Virus record (IMG/VR): IMGVR_UViG_3300033146_003479
Span: 62,001-126,000 of that record
Reading direction: 5' to 3' (one strand)
From: a virus
Length of the DNA stretch: 64,000 bases
The position numbers and the translations under genes were made by a program. The notes below the pieces were generated by a model, which was not told the origin of the DNA, ran no database searches, and worked only from the letters and a program-made list of their open reading frames with translations. Shown one piece after another: positions 32,523-42,908 of the stretch (position 1 is the first letter of the stretch; each line of letters starts with the position of its first letter).

Positions 32523-34532
32523 ATGGCTTTATTAAGAGGTTCAACGCAAATACTTGATGCGAGTATAAATAGACCGAAATTGTCGGCTGATTTTTTAAAC
32601 GGTAGTAATTGGGATATTACAGATGGAAATAATAATTTTACGATCACTGGATTAGTCGCAGGTACAAATCCATTTGATGCAGTAAATTATCAACAGTTGA
32701 TTGACCTAATTGAAGGACAGAGAGTTCGTGAAGTTAGAGTTATCACAGACACAAATCAATCATTAACAGGAGCAGCCACTATTGATGGAGTAGTTCTTGC
32801 TGGTGACGGAACAAAAGCAAATTCAGATAGAGTATTTGTTCATGGACAAACTACTTCAACTCAAGATGGTATTTATTATGTGAATACTGGTGGAGCATGG
32901 GTTAGAACTGAGGATTTCGCATTAGGATTTGAAGCGAGATCGTGTAAGATCTTAGTATCAGAGGGAACAGTAAGTGCAGATACTCAATGGTTCATAACTA
33001 ACGATAAAGGTGGAGATGTTGTTGGAACAGCCAATTTAGTAGCAGTTCAAACAGGTTCATCAGGTATGTTAGGAGCCAACAATGGTCTTACATTGTCGGG
33101 TTCAGATATAATTCTTGGTGGAACATTGAACCAAGGAACCACTGTTGCTCAAGCAACTAATGCTCTAACTTTTTCAGGCGGAGCATTCACTGTTGATGGT
33201 GGAGCAACTGATGTGTTACTTCTTAGAAGTGGAGGAGATGTTAGTCTAGTTAGTGGCACAGGAGATGTAACAGTTTCATCTATGTCTGCTGATATTCATA
33301 TTAATGCACTTACAGTTGTTGATTTTTTTGACAATGAAATGCAAATGTCAACTTCTATGGGTGGAAATTTGTTACCATTAACAGTGACAACAACTGTAGA
33401 TCATGGTAGTGGTACAAGTGCCGGTGATTTAATGGACGATTTTGTTGCTACATTTACTGATATCGGAATCGTGAATGCTATTATGGAAAATAGAGATGCT
33501 ATTTCAGCAACATCTAGTTTGTATAGTGCGAATGGGACACTTACTGGAAATCGAGCAGTAACATTAGATGAGAATAGTTTAAGTTTTGTTGGTTCTCAAA
33601 ATGCAAATGAGATCGTAAGTTTTGGAGCAACATCAACTGAAATTAATAGTTTTGGTGTTAGTACAATAGCCAATATTACATTTACTTCAACTTCTGGTAT
33701 ATTTGAGGTTACATCAAGTAATTTTAATATAGGCAACACATCTAATGCTTATACTATTGGGCATCAGCCAGATGGAACGGTTGCTTTAGCGATAGCAACT
33801 ACGGGATATGTAGACTCTGCAATATCTTCGGGATATTCATTCTCAAATGGTCTTACATCAACTGGAAGTGGTCCTATAGCAGTTACTTTGGGAGGAAATT
33901 TAGATGCAGGTACAACTACAATAGGAGTTACTTCTGGTAGAAATTTAGATTTCATAGGTACATTTAGTGGACCAGGACAAGCAAGAATTCGTCATGAGAT
34001 AAATAATACTGACTCTGGTAATTATTCTCGATATACTATATCCGATTCTGGAGTTCAATTGTGGACAGGTGCTCAAGCATATGGAGCAACTGGATTCGAA
34101 AGTGAGATTAGTATGGGAATGGGAGCATTGTCATTATCAGTTGAGGATACAGATTCATCACAGTTAACTAGAATTCACGTTGGCAGTTTAACTATTACTG
34201 ATACTATTAATAATCGAGGAATGAGATATTTTGCTGATTATTCGTCCGGATATACTAATAGATCACTTGTCGATAAAGAATATGTTGATAGTTTAGTTGC
34301 GAGTGGCGGAGAAACTGTTGGAAGTGAGCATATAGTTACTGGAACAGATGTTACTAATGGATATATTGATATCACAGTGGTTACTGGTATGACAAACGCA
34401 AAGATTTTCTTAAATGGAAATAGATTAGGTTCTGGAGAAGTTTCATATGCCTCAACAGGTAGAGTTACTTTTGGTGGAACTCAAGTTATTACAGCAACAG
34501 ATCAAGTTATTGTTGATTTTATTGATGCTTAA
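32523..34532 (+). CDS. Tail fibre protein, 669 aa
   Basis: The N-terminus MALLRGSTQILDASINRPKL leads into a repeat-adaptor module (VITDTNQSL, TIDGVVLAGD, VFVHGQTTSTQDGIYYVNTG) that is shared in outline with three minus-strand fibre genes. The long shaft (about 210-590) is Gly/Ser/Thr-rich beta-helix-like sequence (NNGLTLSGSDIILGGTLNQG). The C-terminus has the cap module (GSEHIVTGTDVTNGYIDITV to ATDQVIVDFIDA). A UUCG-loop terminator follows at 34552, so this gene probably ends the first plus-strand fibre transcript. Confidence 0.8.
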   Translation: MALLRGSTQILDASINRPKLSADFLNGSNWDITDGNNNFTITGLVAGTNPFDAVNYQQLIDLIEGQRVREVRVITDTNQSLTGAATIDGVVLAGDGTKANSDRVFVHGQTTSTQDGIYYVNTGGAWVRTEDFALGFEARSCKILVSEGTVSADTQWFITNDKGGDVVGTANLVAVQTGSSGMLGANNGLTLSGSDIILGGTLNQGTTVAQATNALTFSGGAFTVDGGATDVLLLRSGGDVSLVSGTGDVTVSSMSADIHINALTVVDFFDNEMQMSTSMGGNLLPLTVTTTVDHGSGTSAGDLMDDFVATFTDIGIVNAIMENRDAISATSSLYSANGTLTGNRAVTLDENSLSFVGSQNANEIVSFGATSTEINSFGVSTIANITFTSTSGIFEVTSSNFNIGNTSNAYTIGHQPDGTVALAIATTGYVDSAISSGYSFSNGLTSTGSGPIAVTLGGNLDAGTTTIGVTSGRNLDFIGTFSGPGQARIRHEINNTDSGNYSRYTISDSGVQLWTGAQAYGATGFESEISMGMGALSLSVEDTDSSQLTRIHVGSLTITDTINNRGMRYFADYSSGYTNRSLVDKEYVDSLVASGGETVGSEHIVTGTDVTNGYIDITVVTGMTNAKIFLNGNRLGSGEVSYASTGRVTFGGTQVITATDQVIVDFIDA

Positions 34533-34551
34533 TATATAAATTGATATTGGA

Positions 34552-34573
34552 GTGGATGTCTTCGGGCATCCAC
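34552..34573 (+). terminator. Rho-independent terminator with UUCG tetraloop
   Basis: GTGGATGTC-TTCG-GGCATCCAC: a 9-bp stem (one G-U) closed by a stable cUUCGg tetraloop, followed by ATTTT, 20 bp after the 669-aa fibre gene. Confidence 0.85.
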
Positions 34574-34589
34574 ATTTTGGAGGAGATTA

Positions 34590-35984
34590 ATGGCTCAAAT
34601 ACGAAACACACAAATTAGAGATAATGATTTAACTGGTCGCACTATTAATAGAAATTTTCGATTTTTTGATGAACAGGAAGTTCCTATTAATAAGGGTGAA
34701 ATTAGATTTTGGCAAAGTAAATGGTGGCAAGTCACTCAAGACATCACAGTAACTGAGACTGGAGGAGATATACCTGCTGAGGGAGACATATCATATAGTC
34801 CAGATGTGGAGACTGAATATTGGAGACAATTGCCTAATTACGGATCAGAGAGATATGAATTTGAAGTGTTTGGGTTTTATAATTATCCAATAACTCAAAT
34901 TACATTAGATGAATCATTATCATCCACTGCATCTAGAATGAAGAATAATTTTGAGTCATATTCGAAATTGTTATTTGATATTCATAATTCATCCTCAGGA
35001 GATTATTTAGGTAAGCAATTTGCAACTTCTGCATCATTTATAACTTGGGTCAACGATAATCTTACAACAGGAGATACAATAGTTCGAGTTTATGGTAATG
35101 TAGATGGAGATTCCACCAATATTCACAAATTACATGGTCGAAATTTTGCATATGGAATAATCAAAGGGAACGATAGTAGTAGCAATTCTCAATATTATAA
35201 GGGAATGTGTGGTCAAGAAAGTAATTGGGATAACATTGAAGCCTTTTCTATGGACATATTAGAGAGAATTACGGGAGTTACTCCTTCCGATGCAACCAAT
35301 GCTAGTCGATGTATATGGTTCCCTCAAAACAATCAAAATCTTTATAAATTATATCCAACTATAAATTCCGAAATAGAAATTGAGTTTACGGGTGGAGTTA
35401 GGGCTCAAAAACGTTCATTTGATCCTGCAACAAATACATTCAACACTATAAATACGTCAGACATATTCTCTTCTATTCCAGGATCGAACGGATTCTATTC
35501 CATTCGCACAACCAATTACAGTTGGCAGTTTGCTGGAGTTCAACATCTCCCAACTGGTGAGTATTTTCGACCTACTCACTCATATGTTAAGGTGTATGGA
35601 TTCCAAGATTCATCTGGAAATATTGGAGTTATCGTGAAACCAGTCGGGATGGATGAATTTAGATTAACCTCAATTGAAGAAACTGGGGACAAAACGTATT
35701 ATTCATTATCATACAATGATGATGATAAACCTAAAGTTATGGATATATCATCTGAAATCACACATCTAAATCAAGAACTGAGTAATATCGATGTGATTAT
35801 TTATAAAGAAGCATTAGTTAATTGTCAAAATGCTAAAGGAGTAACTAGTCCGTCCACTACGACATTAAAGAATGTTAAGTTCTTTTATAGTGATGATAAG
35901 GGAAATATTAGTAAATTTTCTCCTGAAATTAGATGGCATATTAATCGTCCTGGAGCAAAAATTATGACATTATTAAATAACTAA
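34590..35984 (+). CDS. Structural/fibre protein, 464 aa
   Basis: Begins MAQIRNTQIRDNDLTGRTIN. The first 90 residues (INKGEIRFWQSKWWQVTQDI, VETEYWRQLPNY) are Trp-rich like a carbohydrate-binding or fibre-adaptor module. The rest is a large mixed domain of unknown family with aromatic-rich strands (IRTTNYSWQFAGVQHLPTGE). GGAGGAG precedes the ATG, just after the UUCG terminator, so it may be controlled separately from the genes before it. Its stop is followed by three hairpins. Confidence 0.7.
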   Translation: MAQIRNTQIRDNDLTGRTINRNFRFFDEQEVPINKGEIRFWQSKWWQVTQDITVTETGGDIPAEGDISYSPDVETEYWRQLPNYGSERYEFEVFGFYNYPITQITLDESLSSTASRMKNNFESYSKLLFDIHNSSSGDYLGKQFATSASFITWVNDNLTTGDTIVRVYGNVDGDSTNIHKLHGRNFAYGIIKGNDSSSNSQYYKGMCGQESNWDNIEAFSMDILERITGVTPSDATNASRCIWFPQNNQNLYKLYPTINSEIEIEFTGGVRAQKRSFDPATNTFNTINTSDIFSSIPGSNGFYSIRTTNYSWQFAGVQHLPTGEYFRPTHSYVKVYGFQDSSGNIGVIVKPVGMDEFRLTSIEETGDKTYYSLSYNDDDKPKVMDISSEITHLNQELSNIDVIIYKEALVNCQNAKGVTSPSTTTLKNVKFFYSDDKGNISKFSPEIRWHINRPGAKIMTLLNN

Positions 35985-35997
35985 ATATTAATGAAAT

Positions 35998-36110
35998 GGA
36001 GTCTCATATAAAAAGACTCTATCTATAAGGAGTTTTATATTAAAAAATTCTTTCTGTTGGGCTCTCATATAAAAAGACCCTATCTTGAGAGAAGATTCAT
36101 TTCTTCTCTC
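35998..36110 (+). terminator. Cluster of three terminator-like hairpins
   Basis: GAGTCT...AGACTC (35999-36019) and GGGCTCT...AGACCC (36059-36080) share the loop CATATAAAA and look duplicated. A third, stronger stem GAGAGAAGA/TCTTCTCTC (36087-36110) is followed by TTTAAAAA. Together they should stop transcription after the 464-aa gene. The TATAAAA in each loop could also act as a late-promoter-like box. Confidence 0.7.
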
Positions 36111-36164
36111 TTTAAAAATTGAAAATTACTAAATAATAATGTTAATTTTAAATAGGAGAAAATA

Positions 36165-38213
36165 ATGGTAGAGTATAGATTTTATGATCCCACAGAGACG
36201 ATTGTTGCGACGGATTTGAGAATTTGGGAAGATGGATTAATATATGAGGCAACTGGAAATATTAGTCCTACAGAATTAAAAAGTAAAAGTACAATTCCAG
36301 TTTTCAATTCGAATTGGATAAAAAATAATACTAATAATTATTTAAATATAGTGCGTGATAGTAGAAGAAACTGGCATATTGATGTTGATTTATCTTTAGA
36401 TGAAGTTACTATTTATTTACCTAATCCTGATTATTTCTCAAAAGGAGATATAACAGTGAGTGTGGTTTCAGAAGGCAACTCGCTAGTTATTCGAACTCAT
36501 GATGGATCAACATATATTAATAGCACAAGAGAGAAAGTTAACTATGGAGTATTAGGAGATAATATAACATTTCATTCTAATGGTATAGGTTGGCAAATAA
36601 AAAGTGAAGTTATAGAAATGTCTCCATTAGTATACACAGTATCTCAAACTACTCCCACTTCATTTACTGGCACTCTTGTTGATATGAATATGAATATTGA
36701 ATTGAAAAATAAGGGTAATATTGCTCGATTAGAAAGTGGTAATATTGTTTTTAATGTAGGTGGAGATTATATAGTTATGTTATCTGTCGCTACGGATGTT
36801 ACAGCAGGTAATAATGGAAGCACATGTATCGCTAATGCTCAATTAAATCATGAGTTAAATGGATTTATTGATGTGACTAGATCTAGATTATATATGACAA
36901 ATAGACGAGCCGGTGATGGATATGCTCAAGGTTCGATAAGTTTTCCTATATATGTTAGTGAGAATGATGAATTGAAATTGCAAATCATTCGAGATACTGG
37001 TTCAGATTCAATGGAGACAAAGATTGAAGGTACGTCAGTGACGATATTTTCACCAAAAGGATTAAGAGGTGAGACTGGAGAAAAAGGAGATATTGGTAAT
37101 GATGGAGCCGATGGAGATATTACCTGGGAAAACGGATGGTCAGCAAGAACATATAATGCCAATGAAGCAGTGGAGTATCAAGGATCATCATTCGTGTGTC
37201 ATTCAAATGGAACTTCTACTTCTCCTGGTGATCCCGATGCTCCAAATGCAGGATGGGATTTGTTAGCAAAAAAAGGAGCCGATGGGGCAGGAGCATCATT
37301 GAATGTTTCAGAAAACAGTTCGATGATTCCAAATGCTCCTCACGGCACGTTAAATTTCACAGGCGGAGTTACAGTGAATGATGCAGGCAGTGGAGTTGCA
37401 GATGTTAATGTTCATAATGGACTTCAACCATACTTAATAAATAATGATGATATTGTTTTATTTTATAATACCACTAGTAATTGTTATTTGAGCGGTGAAC
37501 TATTTGATAATAACATGGAGGTTGATTTGGGTCCAAATGTAACAATCAACTCCATAGTTGCTACTTCCAATACTTCGTTGACTATTAATTATACCACAAC
37601 TAGTTTGCTTCAAAGTGCTACCCCTATTTCATTAACAAGAGGGGGATCAGATCATTTCGGTCAAAGTTTAACTTGTTCCGTTACTGATGTGATTGTTGGT
37701 ACTGGTAGTGCAGGGACATGGACAGAATCATTTAATGCTGGAGAATGGTCTACTCCTAGATGGACAGTATTTGAAGGACCATCACTGAATAATTTATTCC
37801 GAACAGGAGTAACAACTGCAAGTTCTAATACAGGAGCCACGACTGCATATGATGGTGATTTTTTATATACTGAGAGATCAAGTCCAAATAATGGAACGGG
37901 AGTTGACTTTGATGCGTATGCAGAGACAACTGACTTTAGAGATTTAACAGAAGTGTCCTTCCAATTACATAAATTTTCAGGTAACGCGAGTCATATGGGA
38001 GATCTTGTTATTTTTTCGCAAAATCCCAATACAACTTGGACAGAAAGATATCGTCATACTGGATTAGAACAGTCAGCACAATCAGATCCATTTGTATTGA
38101 TCACATTAAATGCTACATCGTGGGATTGCATAGGAGTAAGATTTTTCTTTGAAAATGCAGGAGGTTGGGAATCAGATATTTGCCTAGATGATATTACTAT
38201 AACTTCAGTTTAA
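36165..38213 (+). CDS. Fibre with C1q-like, collagen-like and MAM-like segments, 682 aa
   Basis: Residues about 165-305 (VYTVSQTTPTSFTGTLV, GNIVFNVGGDYIVML, DELKLQIIRDTG) resemble a C1q jelly roll. A short collagen stretch (GLRGETGEKGDIGNDGADGD) follows. Next comes a Trp-rich chitin-binding-like module (WENGWSARTYNANEAVEYQG to GWDLLAKKGADGAG). The last about 165 residues (WTESFNAGEWSTPRWTVF, YDGDFLYTERSSPN, FQLHKFSGN, ICLDDITITSV) fit a MAM-like fold, ending in its typical D-D-I strand. It ends one base from the convergent minus-strand gene. A tip-type adhesin is likely. Confidence 0.78.
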   Translation: MVEYRFYDPTETIVATDLRIWEDGLIYEATGNISPTELKSKSTIPVFNSNWIKNNTNNYLNIVRDSRRNWHIDVDLSLDEVTIYLPNPDYFSKGDITVSVVSEGNSLVIRTHDGSTYINSTREKVNYGVLGDNITFHSNGIGWQIKSEVIEMSPLVYTVSQTTPTSFTGTLVDMNMNIELKNKGNIARLESGNIVFNVGGDYIVMLSVATDVTAGNNGSTCIANAQLNHELNGFIDVTRSRLYMTNRRAGDGYAQGSISFPIYVSENDELKLQIIRDTGSDSMETKIEGTSVTIFSPKGLRGETGEKGDIGNDGADGDITWENGWSARTYNANEAVEYQGSSFVCHSNGTSTSPGDPDAPNAGWDLLAKKGADGAGASLNVSENSSMIPNAPHGTLNFTGGVTVNDAGSGVADVNVHNGLQPYLINNDDIVLFYNTTSNCYLSGELFDNNMEVDLGPNVTINSIVATSNTSLTINYTTTSLLQSATPISLTRGGSDHFGQSLTCSVTDVIVGTGSAGTWTESFNAGEWSTPRWTVFEGPSLNNLFRTGVTTASSNTGATTAYDGDFLYTERSSPNNGTGVDFDAYAETTDFRDLTEVSFQLHKFSGNASHMGDLVIFSQNPNTTWTERYRHTGLEQSAQSDPFVLITLNATSWDCIGVRFFFENAGGWESDICLDDITITSV

Positions 38214-38214
38214 T

Positions 38215-40977
38215 TTACCAATTCGAAATTCCTAATCCCGTCAATAAAGAACTACTTTGAGTGTTAGATGCATATGTGATTCGAACAAACATAGTTCTAT
38301 TAATTCCACTATCACTTGAATATGTTCCAAGAGTAAACTCAACAGAACCATCGATACTAGGAGAATGAGATGTTGAATTAATTCTACAACCTTCTTCTGA
38401 ATCTATTTCATAACAAGTCCATGTTATACCACCATCAACAGTTGTTCCACCAACAGTTGTTCCCCAAACTGGTTCGGTTGCTCCTGAACTACCTGAATCA
38501 ACAGTAACTTTGTACTTATATCCGTTAGAAACTGTAGGTACAGCCCAATCGCCAATAGAATAATCAGTACTTAATGACCAAACATCATCTACAAATTTCA
38601 CATTATCTTCAAATGTACTTAGAGTGTATGGTGAATTCAATGAAATCCAATCCGTTTTTGTAGGAACTTTGATGTCAATTTTAACGTTACCTGAACTTAA
38701 ATCCACATCAGTAATTCCCGGTAAGTCAATGATTCCATTTGAATTATCAATTGTTCCTTGAAAAATTCTATGATAATCGTAATCAGTTCCTGCGGCTAAT
38801 CCTGAATAATCAGGTCCTACAGGCAAACGACCTGATGAATAATCAACACTTGGATGAGCAAGTCCTCTAGTAGTTGCTCCACTTTCATCATAAACTTGAA
38901 GTTCATTTGCAAGAGTTGATAGAGAAGTAGTTCCAGTCCAATTTCCGGTTAATGATCCGGGAACAACATCGAAGTTGGTAGTTCTTGGGAATCTATAGTT
39001 TTCATCGACGAAATATTCATACGTGGTATCAGATAAATTCGGAATGCTCATAATGGATATGTTTTGATTCGCAGTGATATCTGAAATATAAGTTCCATAT
39101 GGGTCTTGTGGAGTGGCTGTAACTCGTACGTTATTTTCTTCTTGATTAGCGAGAACTGTAAATGTATATGCGGCAATAGTCATTGTGTCGCCAATAGTTG
39201 GAGGAGTAGTAACTCCTGAAACAGAAGGATCACTGTAAACTATTCCAGTGGATGCTACTCCTGGGAAACCACTTACCACAACAGGAGCATTAGATGAATG
39301 ATATACGTTATTAAATCCATTACTAACAATCGTTCCATAATTGAAAGTTGCTCCTGTATCATAATAAGGTACACCAGATAAGTGTTTTACTACAGGAACA
39401 TCTTCAGTTAATGTTGAAGAAGCAACACTAGGATCAGCACCCACATCAGTATCTAAAAATAATTCATATGTAGATGAAGTGTCTGCTCCTCTTGTCATAT
39501 ATAGCGAGTTGTATCCTTGTCGGAATAAGGCAGAGTTAGAAACATTAACAGTTGCACTACCTTTTTGATAAACATTGGCTTCAATGTTTTGTGTCCAATT
39601 GACAGTGTTTAGAGTTAAGTTTCCGTTACCTATTCCTGCGTTAGTAAATGGAACGATACCGTTTGTTACTGGGTCACCAGTTCCTGCTAAATCATAATCG
39701 GCTAAAATTTGTGACCCTCCTCGATTAGTCTCATTAAAATTTATCGCTAAATCCAATGCCCCTATGCTTCCTCCATTAAACATTACATTTAATTGGTCTA
39801 TGCTAGCATTATTAAAAGAAGTTGTTGTAGTACTAAAAGTATTTGATGTAGGAATGTCGGTTGAACGAGATATATAATTTAATAGATCGCCAGCACTAGT
39901 TGATCCATAATTAATATTTCCTTGAGATATTCTACCAGAAAATCTAGTGATAGTATTTTCAATTTCTATAGCATTTGGGGCTTCTGGAGCATGCAAATAG
40001 GCTGTTGAGTCATCGATGAAGACGGTATCAGATGTTCCCGGACAAACCAGAATTCTATTGATGTTTGCTCCTAATGGAGTCTCATCTGCTTCTCCAACAA
40101 AAAGGTTGAAATTTGAGGTCTCAACCCAATCGGTTCCATTGAAAGTAAATGTTACATCAGCATACTGTGTGCCTTCTTTTACTAGAAGTCTATCTCCATC
40201 TTGAGGACTTCCATCACTATCTTGACCATCTTCAATTAATGTCCAAGTTAATCCTACATTATCCCAAATATATTTTCTATCATTTTCAAGTCCTATTGTT
40301 AATGCTGTGAAAAGAACTATGTCGCCAGACACTAAAGTCACACCATCAATTACTGGATCAGCAGACCATCCAGTTAACACTGTAGAAGAAGTATCTAATA
40401 CTCTAACTGGTTGTCTCCAACTATCATCGCTAGTTCCACCTGAAGTATTTTCATCTGCCAACATGTCTCCGATATATCTATATGCAGTTAACGTCAGTGG
40501 AGTTGACCATCCCATATCAGTTGGAGTATTACCTTCATTGAATCTTAATATACCATTATGATAATCCATTTGATATGATCCGGTAGTTAAATCGAGAACT
40601 GTTCCACCACTATCCTTCAATATGAATCCATACCCATTTCCATATTTTTGAGGAGTTAGAAAGTGTTGAAGTCGCAATGATGTGGTATTGCCAGGAGTAG
40701 CAAAGGCAGAATATCCTTGAGCGTTACTTGCAGGTAATTCATCAATCTGATAGTCGGTGAGTTTTGATATCAAAGTGGGATTAGCGGAAACATTTGCATC
40801 TGCGGCTGTTGGGTTGGAAGCCGTAGGTATAGTGTTTGCAAAAATATCAGTTTTGTCTAATTGTGGACTCCACTTAAACATTTCTTCGAAATAATTTTTA
40901 TCATTCGTTGTACTGAGTACGCCCAATGACATCTTATTGGTGACATCTTGAATTGTGGTGCTATTTAATTTAGCCAT
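38215..40977 (-). CDS. Tail fibre, family-A N-terminus plus shared C-terminal module, 920 aa
   Basis: Residues 1-175 are the family-A module (MAKLNSTTIQDVTNKMSLGV, KNYFEEMF, FLTPQKYGNGY, YHNGILRFNE). Residues about 190-300 are the adaptor module (PVRVLDTSSTVLTGWSADPV, DGVTLVSGDIVLFTAL, GDRLLVKEGTQYADVTFTFN). The remaining about 550 residues form the large C-terminal module shared with three other minus-strand genes, including ELQVYDE, YHRIFQGTIDNSNGIIDLPG and TWTCYEIDSEEGCRIN. It is about 97% identical at DNA level to the 919-aa gene over part of this module. Likely a receptor-binding fibre with a duplicated sister. Confidence 0.82.
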   Translation of the reverse strand: MAKLNSTTIQDVTNKMSLGVLSTTNDKNYFEEMFKWSPQLDKTDIFANTIPTASNPTAADANVSANPTLISKLTDYQIDELPASNAQGYSAFATPGNTTSLRLQHFLTPQKYGNGYGFILKDSGGTVLDLTTGSYQMDYHNGILRFNEGNTPTDMGWSTPLTLTAYRYIGDMLADENTSGGTSDDSWRQPVRVLDTSSTVLTGWSADPVIDGVTLVSGDIVLFTALTIGLENDRKYIWDNVGLTWTLIEDGQDSDGSPQDGDRLLVKEGTQYADVTFTFNGTDWVETSNFNLFVGEADETPLGANINRILVCPGTSDTVFIDDSTAYLHAPEAPNAIEIENTITRFSGRISQGNINYGSTSAGDLLNYISRSTDIPTSNTFSTTTTSFNNASIDQLNVMFNGGSIGALDLAINFNETNRGGSQILADYDLAGTGDPVTNGIVPFTNAGIGNGNLTLNTVNWTQNIEANVYQKGSATVNVSNSALFRQGYNSLYMTRGADTSSTYELFLDTDVGADPSVASSTLTEDVPVVKHLSGVPYYDTGATFNYGTIVSNGFNNVYHSSNAPVVVSGFPGVASTGIVYSDPSVSGVTTPPTIGDTMTIAAYTFTVLANQEENNVRVTATPQDPYGTYISDITANQNISIMSIPNLSDTTYEYFVDENYRFPRTTNFDVVPGSLTGNWTGTTSLSTLANELQVYDESGATTRGLAHPSVDYSSGRLPVGPDYSGLAAGTDYDYHRIFQGTIDNSNGIIDLPGITDVDLSSGNVKIDIKVPTKTDWISLNSPYTLSTFEDNVKFVDDVWSLSTDYSIGDWAVPTVSNGYKYKVTVDSGSSGATEPVWGTTVGGTTVDGGITWTCYEIDSEEGCRINSTSHSPSIDGSVEFTLGTYSSDSGINRTMFVRITYASNTQSSSLLTGLGISNW

Positions 40978-40987
40978 ATTTTTCTCC

Positions 40988-42907
40988 TTACCAATTTATT
41001 GAAAATTCATCAGTAATAACTCTAGGAATAGAATTATTAGCATAAACTATTTTCACGAAAAGATTACGATTAACCGAACTATCACTTGCAAATAATCCCA
41101 ATGTGAATTCTATCGAATTGTCTAATGCAATAGAATGAACGGTAGGATTAATTCTACATCCTTCTTTTGAATCTATTCCATAACAAGTCCATGTTATTCC
41201 ACCATCAACAGTTGTTCCTCCAATAGTTGTTCCCCAAGTAGGTTCAGTTCCCGCTGAACTCCCAGAATCAGAAGAAACTTTATATTTATATCCATTAGCA
41301 ACTGTAGGTACTACCCAATCATCCATAGCGAAATTCGTAATTGCTGTCCAGGTGGTATTAACAAATCGAACATTTTCATTGAAAGTTGAGAAAACATAAG
41401 ATGATGATATGTCGATCCAATCAGTTTTGCTAGGCACTTTTAGAAATATATTCACATTCGAGCCTAAGTCTGCATCGGTGATACCATTAATTGTGAGGAT
41501 ACCATTGCTATTGTCTGATGATCCTTGAAATATCCGCACATACTCTTTATCTGTCCCTCCACTTAATGTGGAGTAATCTGGATTATTTATAGGTAAATCA
41601 TTAGAGAAATCATCGTGAGGATGAATTAGACATTGTGTAGTAGCATCATATGTTGAATATACTTGGAGATCATTGCTTCCTAAATTCAATGTTGAGTCCC
41701 AATTACCAGTTATTGATGATGGAGAAACATTGAAATTGTAATTTAATGGAAATCGATAAACTTCATCTACAAAACTTTCACTTGTAGTAGTAGAAGCATT
41801 AGGAATAGACATTATCATTATATTATTCGATGGAGTTTGAGCAGTTGAATAGTTGGCATATGGATCTCTAGGAGTAATAGTTAATCTAGCATTATCAGTT
41901 TCTTGATTAGCAATTAAAGTGTATTCTTTATTTGATATATTCATAATATCATTAATTGTTGGAGGAGTTGATGTTCCTGATGCAGAACTGTCGGTGTATG
42001 CTATTGTATCAGATATTCCCCAATCTGATGATATGACTATAGGAGCATTACTCTGATGATAAACATGATCGAAGGCATTATTAACTGTGACATCGAAATT
42101 AAAAGTAGTTCCGGTATAACAATATTCAACTCCCGAAATATGTTTACCGACTACTGTATCTAAAACTAATTGAGAATTCGTTGCAGAAGGAGATAAGCCA
42201 ACATCTGTATCGTAAAATAATTTAAATGTGTTATTTGAATGAAAGTTGTGTGATGTATCAATATGATTATATCCTTGTCGCATTGCTGTCGAATTAATGG
42301 AAATCTGAAACGATCCGGCTTGATAGTTATCAGAGGTCATAGTTCCGGTACATTGGATGCTGTTTAATTGAAGAAATCCGCCTGAAAAAAGCACTCTACC
42401 ATTAGTAACAACATCTCCGGTACCTTGATTATTATATTCCGCAAGGTTCTGAGAACCACTCCTATTACTTTCATTGAAATTTGCTCCTAAATCTATATTA
42501 GCAACTGCAATATTATTAATTAATACAATCAGATTGCCAATGCTTGCGTTATTAAATTCACTTTCACTTAGAGTAAATGAAACATCTGTGGTTATATAAT
42601 TATGAACTGCTCCTGCAATAGTTTCATAATTTATATTATTTTGACTTTCTCTTCCTGTAAATAATGTGGTTCCCGACATTGTCAGATTTCCGCCCAATGG
42701 GCTTGGTGGTGGAGTACCATTAATATAAGCGATACCATCAATGATAGTAACCGTCTCTCCTCCTACTCCAGATTGACCGTTAAATACTATACCCGACACA
42801 GTTTCCATAGGAGATCCATCGGCTTCACTAACGACAAGTCCTCCTCCACTCCCACTTTTTTTCGTAGAAGAATATCTTGGAGATGATGTGTTGAATTGAG
42901 TTCCCAT
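40988..42907 (-). CDS. Tail fibre with shared C-terminal module, 639 aa
   Basis: Lacks the family-A N-terminus and begins with a low-complexity stretch (TKKSGSGGGLVVSEADGS) followed by an IVFNGQ...IDGIAYINGT segment. From about residue 80 it is the shared module (INYETIAG, NNASIGNLIVLINNIAVANI, GYNHIDTSHNFHSNNTFKLF, ELFYDTD-type strands), ending TWTCYGIDSKEGCRINPT and EFSINW. The 890-aa gene at 50374 is its closest relative along most of this length. It follows the 347-aa gene by one base and precedes the 920-aa gene. Confidence 0.8.
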   Translation of the reverse strand: MGTQFNTSSPRYSSTKKSGSGGGLVVSEADGSPMETVSGIVFNGQSGVGGETVTIIDGIAYINGTPPPSPLGGNLTMSGTTLFTGRESQNNINYETIAGAVHNYITTDVSFTLSESEFNNASIGNLIVLINNIAVANIDLGANFNESNRSGSQNLAEYNNQGTGDVVTNGRVLFSGGFLQLNSIQCTGTMTSDNYQAGSFQISINSTAMRQGYNHIDTSHNFHSNNTFKLFYDTDVGLSPSATNSQLVLDTVVGKHISGVEYCYTGTTFNFDVTVNNAFDHVYHQSNAPIVISSDWGISDTIAYTDSSASGTSTPPTINDIMNISNKEYTLIANQETDNARLTITPRDPYANYSTAQTPSNNIMIMSIPNASTTTSESFVDEVYRFPLNYNFNVSPSSITGNWDSTLNLGSNDLQVYSTYDATTQCLIHPHDDFSNDLPINNPDYSTLSGGTDKEYVRIFQGSSDNSNGILTINGITDADLGSNVNIFLKVPSKTDWIDISSSYVFSTFNENVRFVNTTWTAITNFAMDDWVVPTVANGYKYKVSSDSGSSAGTEPTWGTTIGGTTVDGGITWTCYGIDSKEGCRINPTVHSIALDNSIEFTLGLFASDSSVNRNLFVKIVYANNSIPRVITDEFSINW

Positions 42908-42908
42908 A

